From the NCBI GenBank assembly GCA_938028645.1, contig CALIMD010000178.1:1-9866 (forward strand): a stretch of DNA of 9,866 nucleotides. Direction: 5' to 3'. Positions 6,939 through 9,866 of the stretch are shown here, in pieces. The DNA comes from an uncultured Alphaproteobacteria bacterium (GTDB lineage Bacteria > Pseudomonadota > Alphaproteobacteria > Thalassobaculales > Thalassobaculaceae). Every line of letters starts with the position of its first letter. Positions within the stretch are counted from its first letter, which is position 1. A program made the translations under genes and the position numbers. The notes beneath the pieces are model-generated. The model ran no database searches, had not been told where the DNA came from, and saw nothing but the letters and a program-made list of their open reading frames with translations.

Positions 6939-8117
6939 TTATTCTGCAGGTTCCAAGCTGTCTGAAGATGGCTTCCCGCCTGGCATAAATGTAACTGTTA
7001 CCGTTATAATAAATGCCGCTATAGCTGCAAGAGTAAACATTGTAGAAAAGCCCCCTGCGCCTTCATATAACCAGGCTATTGAGGGCACAGCTGCCGCCGA
7101 AACCGTAAACGACAAAACATATTTTATGGAATAAACACGGCCTCTCCATGCATCAGGCGTATAACGAGCGATTAATGTATCATTGATAGGTATTTGTCCA
7201 AAAACCATCACCATCACTAAGACCGCTATTGCCACCATCAACCAGCCGTCTGTCATTATTGCAAGATATAGAGTTATCATTTGACCTGCAACAAGAGCCA
7301 AGAAAATAGGCTTGATACTATACTTATCAATCGCACGTCCAACGAGCACCTGAGTAAAAGCTGCAGATCCATAAACAAGTGATGCAATAGCCCCAACTTG
7401 AGTAGCACCCATCGCAAAAACAGCGAGACGATCATCTAGAACCTTAGGTAAAGAGACAGTCATTGAATTGAAAATAAATCCTCCAATCGTTGTGGTAATA
7501 GCAACAATAAGCAGTACGCGCTGCCAATTCAGAGCTGGTGCACTTGATTTCTTTTTATTGGCGCTCGTATCGGCCACCATCTTGCGGGTATTTTGTATCC
7601 ACCCACAGCCAACGAGAATAGATGACACACCAGCTAGCAGAAACGCTTCCCTCCAGCCTGCGAAGTCAGCAAAAACACCAACCAAAAGAGCTGACGCGGC
7701 TACACCCATATTTCCCCATACACCATTAACACCTAATCTCCTGCCGATATCACCTCCACCCTGGCTAACCATCGCTAAGCCCACCGGGTGGTAGATAGCA
7801 GCACACATCCCAACTAAAATTAAAGATCCGAAGATTTGCCATGTTTCAGTAGAAAAACTGGTAAAGATCATAGCAACGCCGATACCTAAGAAGAAAACAG
7901 TCATCATGAATTCCCTACTTAGACGATCCGCTAACCATCCCATTGGTAAAGAAAAAACTCCAAATGCTATGAAACTACCAGTCGCCAAACTCAAAACTTC
8001 GCCATAGCTGGCGGAAAGGTCTGTTGCTGCCAGAGCTGCAACCGCCGGAAACATTAACATAAACAAATGATCTATACTGTGACCAAGATTCAGAAATAAA
8101 AATCTAGAAGAAGGCAC
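6939..8117 (-). CDS. MFS transporter, fosmidomycin-resistance-like
   Basis: This inner-membrane major facilitator protein has about twelve hydrophobic segments in two groups of six. A basic, polar central loop (QNTRKMVADTSANKKKSS) separates helices 6 and 7. The loop after helix 2 has the MFS A-motif PMGWLADRLSR, and GRAIDKYS repeats it in the second half. The opening RFLFLNLGHSIDHLFMLMFP and the AAIYHPVGLAMVSQ stretch in helix 4 recall Fsr-type exporters and their uncharacterised relatives. Substrate is unknown. I place the start at GTG 8117 because GGAG lies 8 nt upstream and this N-terminus sits right before helix 1 (392 aa). The frame continues to a GTG at 8183 (414 aa), which follows an in-frame stop directly and has no Shine-Dalgarno. 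The gene stands alone between a terminator and the mutA gap. Export of an organic acid is possible from the neighbourhood but is only a guess. Confidence 0.87.
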   Translation of the reverse strand: MPSSRFLFLNLGHSIDHLFMLMFPAVAALAATDLSASYGEVLSLATGSFIAFGVFSLPMGWLADRLSREFMMTVFFLGIGVAMIFTSFSTETWQIFGSLILVGMCAAIYHPVGLAMVSQGGGDIGRRLGVNGVWGNMGVAASALLVGVFADFAGWREAFLLAGVSSILVGCGWIQNTRKMVADTSANKKKSSAPALNWQRVLLIVAITTTIGGFIFNSMTVSLPKVLDDRLAVFAMGATQVGAIASLVYGSAAFTQVLVGRAIDKYSIKPIFLALVAGQMITLYLAIMTDGWLMVAIAVLVMVMVFGQIPINDTLIARYTPDAWRGRVYSIKYVLSFTVSAAAVPSIAWLYEGAGGFSTMFTLAAIAAFIITVTVTFMPGGKPSSDSLEPAE

Positions 8118-8125
8118 GACAACAT

Positions 8126-8129
8126 CTCC
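8126..8129 (-). promoter_or_regulatory. Ribosome binding site supporting GTG 8117 for the MFS gene
   Basis: GGAG on the minus strand at 8129-8126 is followed by an 8-nt spacer and then GTG at 8117. The longer candidate, GTG 8183, has only an A/T-rich sequence in front of it. This favours the shorter protein, but the 22 codons between the two starts look reasonably coding-like, so the choice is moderate. Confidence 0.5.
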
Positions 8130-8214
8130 ATCTAATTGAGGAAATTTTTCTCTAGTGATTGTCGAGGCTAGCGCATTAAGCACTTAAACAACAGTTTTAA
8201 GATGTGATGAATAC

Positions 8215-8270
8215 AAAAAACCCAAGCTCCAGATTACAGCATCCAATTCGGAGGAGCTAGGCCCGGGTTT
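8215..8270 (-). terminator. Rho-independent terminator after the M16 gene pair
   Basis: Read on the minus strand, a 5' arm AAACCC...AGCTCC (8270-8253) pairs with GGAGCT...GGG (8230-8221). The T-run TTTTTT (8220-8215) follows directly, and its first bases also pair with the AAA. The stem is interrupted by extra bases on the 5' side (GGGCCT opposite TT), and the loop is about 22 nt. It lies 17 nt after the M16 stop codon, the right place to end that operon and to separate it from the MFS gene. Confidence 0.8.
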
Positions 8271-8286
8271 CAGGGTTAATATAACG

Positions 8287-9636
8287 CTACTCAATTACAG
8301 GAGCAGGCATTGTTGAGATCACATTTTTTGGTTGCCCAACTATCGCAAAGGTCAATGCATTAGCTTCAAAAAGTCGCTTAGCTACGCGTTTTAATTCCTT
8401 TAACTTTACACTATTGATCAGTTCTGATCTGTTTTTTAAGTAGTCAACGCCCAGATCGAAACGTTGCACTGCATTTAATACCGCGGCGATCGATTTTGAA
8501 TTAGTAAACCGTAATGCAAAAGAGCCGTTGATGTAATCTTTCGCATTTCTCATTTCTTCCGATGTGGGCCCATCGTCACCAAATTTTTGCCATATATCTT
8601 TTATTAACCTTATTGATTCTGCCACTCGGTTGTTAACCGTCGAAACACTACCCACAATAATTCCGGCTTTTTCCAAAGGGAGACGATATGCCGAGACTCC
8701 GTAAGTAAGCCCGCGTTTCTCGCGAATTTCTTCTGTTAATCGTGATCCAAACCCGCCAGAAAGAATTTCAAATAGAATACTAGCTGCGTACCAGTCAGGG
8801 TCTCCACGTTTTATCCCATTACTTCCAAAAACCACCACTGACTGGGGAATTTCTCGTTCAATAATTACAGTTTGGCCTCGATTTTCAATAACACCTTCCC
8901 TAACCCTGTCGTCCAAAAAGAATGCTGGCAGATCCGAAAAAACGTCATCCAGAACATTACTTAGTTCTTCGGGTGTTATGTCACCAACGACACTGATAGT
9001 TATATTATCTTTCGTAAAGGTACGCTGCACAAACTGCCTCATATCCTCTCGAGTAATATTTTTAATTGACGAGGCAGAACCTTTTTTAGATCGCCCGTAG
9101 GCGTGATTTGGAAAAGCGAGTTGCCACCATAATCTTCCGGCTATTTTATTTGGATTTTCTTTAGAAGCTCGCAAGCTCGCCAAAATTTGGCTTTTAACGC
9201 GAGATATGGGATCCTCATCGAACCGTGGAACAGTAAGGGCTAACCCCAATGACTTGAAGGCTTCCTCTTTTGTTTCTGTCAGAGTTGTGAGTGTTCCCGA
9301 AAAAGTATCCATGCGGGCACTAAAAGATAGCGAAATTGAGTTTCTTTCCAAAAAAGCCTGAAAGGACCTTGAGTCCATATCCCCAGCACCTTCATCAAGT
9401 AAACCCGACACCAAATATGCAAGGCCACTTTTATTTTTGGGATCGGAACTTGATCCTCCCCTCATTACAAATTGCATCGTAATGAGGGGATTTTTATGGT
9501 CCTCGACTAACCAGGCATTAATACCGGTAGCGCTTGTCACCTTCTTTATCTCAAAGGCATTTGCCCGATGAACAAATATAAAACACAAGCAAATTGCAAT
9601 ATTTAAGGCCACTATCCCTTTTGATTTGAGCATCAT
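8287..9636 (-). CDS. Secreted M16-family peptidase homologue, non-catalytic (R/Y) subunit
   Basis: This 449-aa M16B protein starts with a signal peptide (hydrophobic core about 8-22, cleavage likely after ANA at 25-27), so it acts in the periplasm. The N-terminal domain aligns with M16 proteases (PLITMQFVMRGGSS, SGLAYLVSGLLDEGA). Where active members have HxxEH, this one has Y74-L-V-S77-G78, so all three zinc/catalytic positions are lost. The C-terminal domain keeps ILSGGFGSRLTEEIREKRGLTYGVSAY, including R308 and Y312 of the substrate-binding R/Y motif. This is the expected shape of the second subunit in heterodimeric bacterial M16B enzymes, in which one chain supplies the zinc site and the other the R/Y pair. 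The partner gene ends 5 nt upstream. Two ATGs in tandem (9636, 9633) could start it; AAAGGA lies 13 nt before the first, so coupling to the partner is likely. It is not a pseudogene: the frame is intact and well conserved. Confidence 0.93.
   Translation of the reverse strand: MMLKSKGIVALNIAICLCFIFVHRANAFEIKKVTSATGINAWLVEDHKNPLITMQFVMRGGSSSDPKNKSGLAYLVSGLLDEGAGDMDSRSFQAFLERNSISLSFSARMDTFSGTLTTLTETKEEAFKSLGLALTVPRFDEDPISRVKSQILASLRASKENPNKIAGRLWWQLAFPNHAYGRSKKGSASSIKNITREDMRQFVQRTFTKDNITISVVGDITPEELSNVLDDVFSDLPAFFLDDRVREGVIENRGQTVIIEREIPQSVVVFGSNGIKRGDPDWYAASILFEILSGGFGSRLTEEIREKRGLTYGVSAYRLPLEKAGIIVGSVSTVNNRVAESIRLIKDIWQKFGDDGPTSEEMRNAKDYINGSFALRFTNSKSIAAVLNAVQRFDLGVDYLKNRSELINSVKLKELKRVAKRLFEANALTFAIVGQPKNVISTMPAPVIE
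9457..9490 (+). terminator. Perfect 12-bp stem-loop with T-run on the + strand, inside the M16 gene
   Basis: TCCCCTCATTAC (9457-9468) and GTAATGAGGGGA (9479-9490) are exact reverse complements around a 10-nt loop. On the + strand TTTTT (9491-9495) follows immediately. It has the form of an intrinsic terminator for + strand, antisense transcription, although it encodes residues about 49-60 (NPLITMQFVMRG) of the M16 protein on the other strand. In the sense mRNA the same hairpin forms without a U-run. No + strand gene is seen upstream of it, so the function is open and coding coincidence is possible. Confidence 0.5.
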
Positions 9637-9641
9637 CAGTT

Positions 9642-9866
9642 TTATGGTTTCCTTTGAGTAACACTGGTCGGAAGCAAGGTGGCTGTTACAGAGCGCTTCA
9701 TCCTGAAAACCAACTCGGCAGCGGCAATAACGTCATCTTTGCTCACCTTTGCAATCTTATCGGGCCAATCCTCTATATCATGAACGCTCCGACCAGAAGC
9801 CAAAGCACTACCTATTATTCGTGCGGGAGCTGTTACACTGTCTTTAGCGAATATGGCTGTGCGCTG
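9642..9866 (-). CDS. M16-family peptidase, probable catalytic subunit (C-terminal 74 codons)
   Basis: A minus-strand reading frame enters from the right edge and ends with TAA at 9642-9644. It has no start codon in the window because the gene is cut. The translation begins QRTAIFAKDSV and continues PARIIGSALASGRSVHDIEDWPDKIAKVSKDDVIAAAELVF, ending VTATLLPTSVTQRKP. This is the usual end of M16B zinc proteases: the A-I-F-A-x-D-S helix, G-x-A-L-A-x-G, D-I-E-x-W-P, and a final beta strand ending L-L-P. Since the next gene lacks the zinc site, this one is expected to carry HxxEH in its missing N-terminal half, but that cannot be seen here. The 5-nt gap to the next gene indicates one operon and probably a heterodimer. 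Confidence 0.85.
   Translation of the reverse strand, partial: QRTAIFAKDSVTAPARIIGSALASGRSVHDIEDWPDKIAKVSKDDVIAAAELVFRMKRSVTATLLPTSVTQRKP

Noticed and set aside
6913..6942. Stem ATAACATC/GATGTTAT around the MFS stop codon as an intrinsic terminator
   Set aside because: Only 8 bp, AT-rich, with a 14-nt loop, and the minus-strand sequence after it (CGTTCTCT) is not a T-run.
234..7794. Scattered open frames of 60-108 codons on the + strand (for example 234-449, 416-736, 3320-3616, 7468-7794)
   Set aside because: Nearly all lie inside strongly supported minus-strand genes. The first overlaps the sufE start and the end of the aldolase-like gene. Their translations look like antisense shadows, rich in S, L and T with no family motif.
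8287..9636. M16 gene as a decayed pseudogene because HxxEH is missing
   Set aside because: The frame is full length with a signal peptide, conserved domain core and R/Y motif, which fits the known non-catalytic partner subunits.

Overview
The window is a compact, AT-leaning bacterial chromosome segment in which every convincing gene lies on the minus strand; I read it right to left. The gene complement suggests an alphaproteobacterium, possibly a marine lineage. The clues are a two-gene M16 protease pair with a non-catalytic second subunit, a heterodimeric B12-dependent methylmalonyl-CoA mutase with its MeaB chaperone, a DSD1/3-hydroxy-D-aspartate aldolase-type enzyme closely resembling what I remember of the Paracoccus protein, and a SufE family protein. 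This taxonomic placement is inference from protein flavour, not from a marker gene.

Right end (about 8.2-9.9 kb): the last 74 codons of a putative catalytic M16 peptidase subunit, then a secreted M16 homologue that has lost the HxxEH zinc motif but keeps the C-terminal R/Y motif. A Rho-independent terminator follows it at 8215-8270. Next is a 12-helix MFS transporter of the fosmidomycin-resistance-like type (6939-8117, possibly starting at 8183).

Middle (about 1.5-6.9 kb): a 184-bp gap holds a large AT-rich inverted repeat (21-bp arms, one mismatch). Then comes a tight cluster: mutA (small, B12-less subunit), mutB (catalytic subunit with the DGHDRG cobalamin motif), meaB (G-protein chaperone) and a PLP-dependent 3-hydroxyaspartate aldolase-like gene. 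The gaps are 3, 33 and 13 nt, so this is almost certainly one operon. MutAB converts (R)-methylmalonyl-CoA to succinyl-CoA, and MeaB guards and reloads its cobalamin. The aldolase-like enzyme would handle a beta-hydroxy-D-amino acid, possibly linking glyoxylate/glycine to the propionyl-CoA branch.

Left end (1-363): the first 98 codons of a SufE-type Fe-S assembly protein, with a strong Shine-Dalgarno site and a candidate promoter of its own carrying a consensus TTGACA box.

Most of the window is ordinary metabolism. The points deserving a second look are the palindrome before mutA, a perfect 12-bp stem plus T-run inside the M16 gene that looks like a terminator for antisense (+ strand) transcription, and the aldolase-like gene in the mutase operon. 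I see no clear new defence or mobile system, tRNA, rRNA, CRISPR array or insertion sequence.
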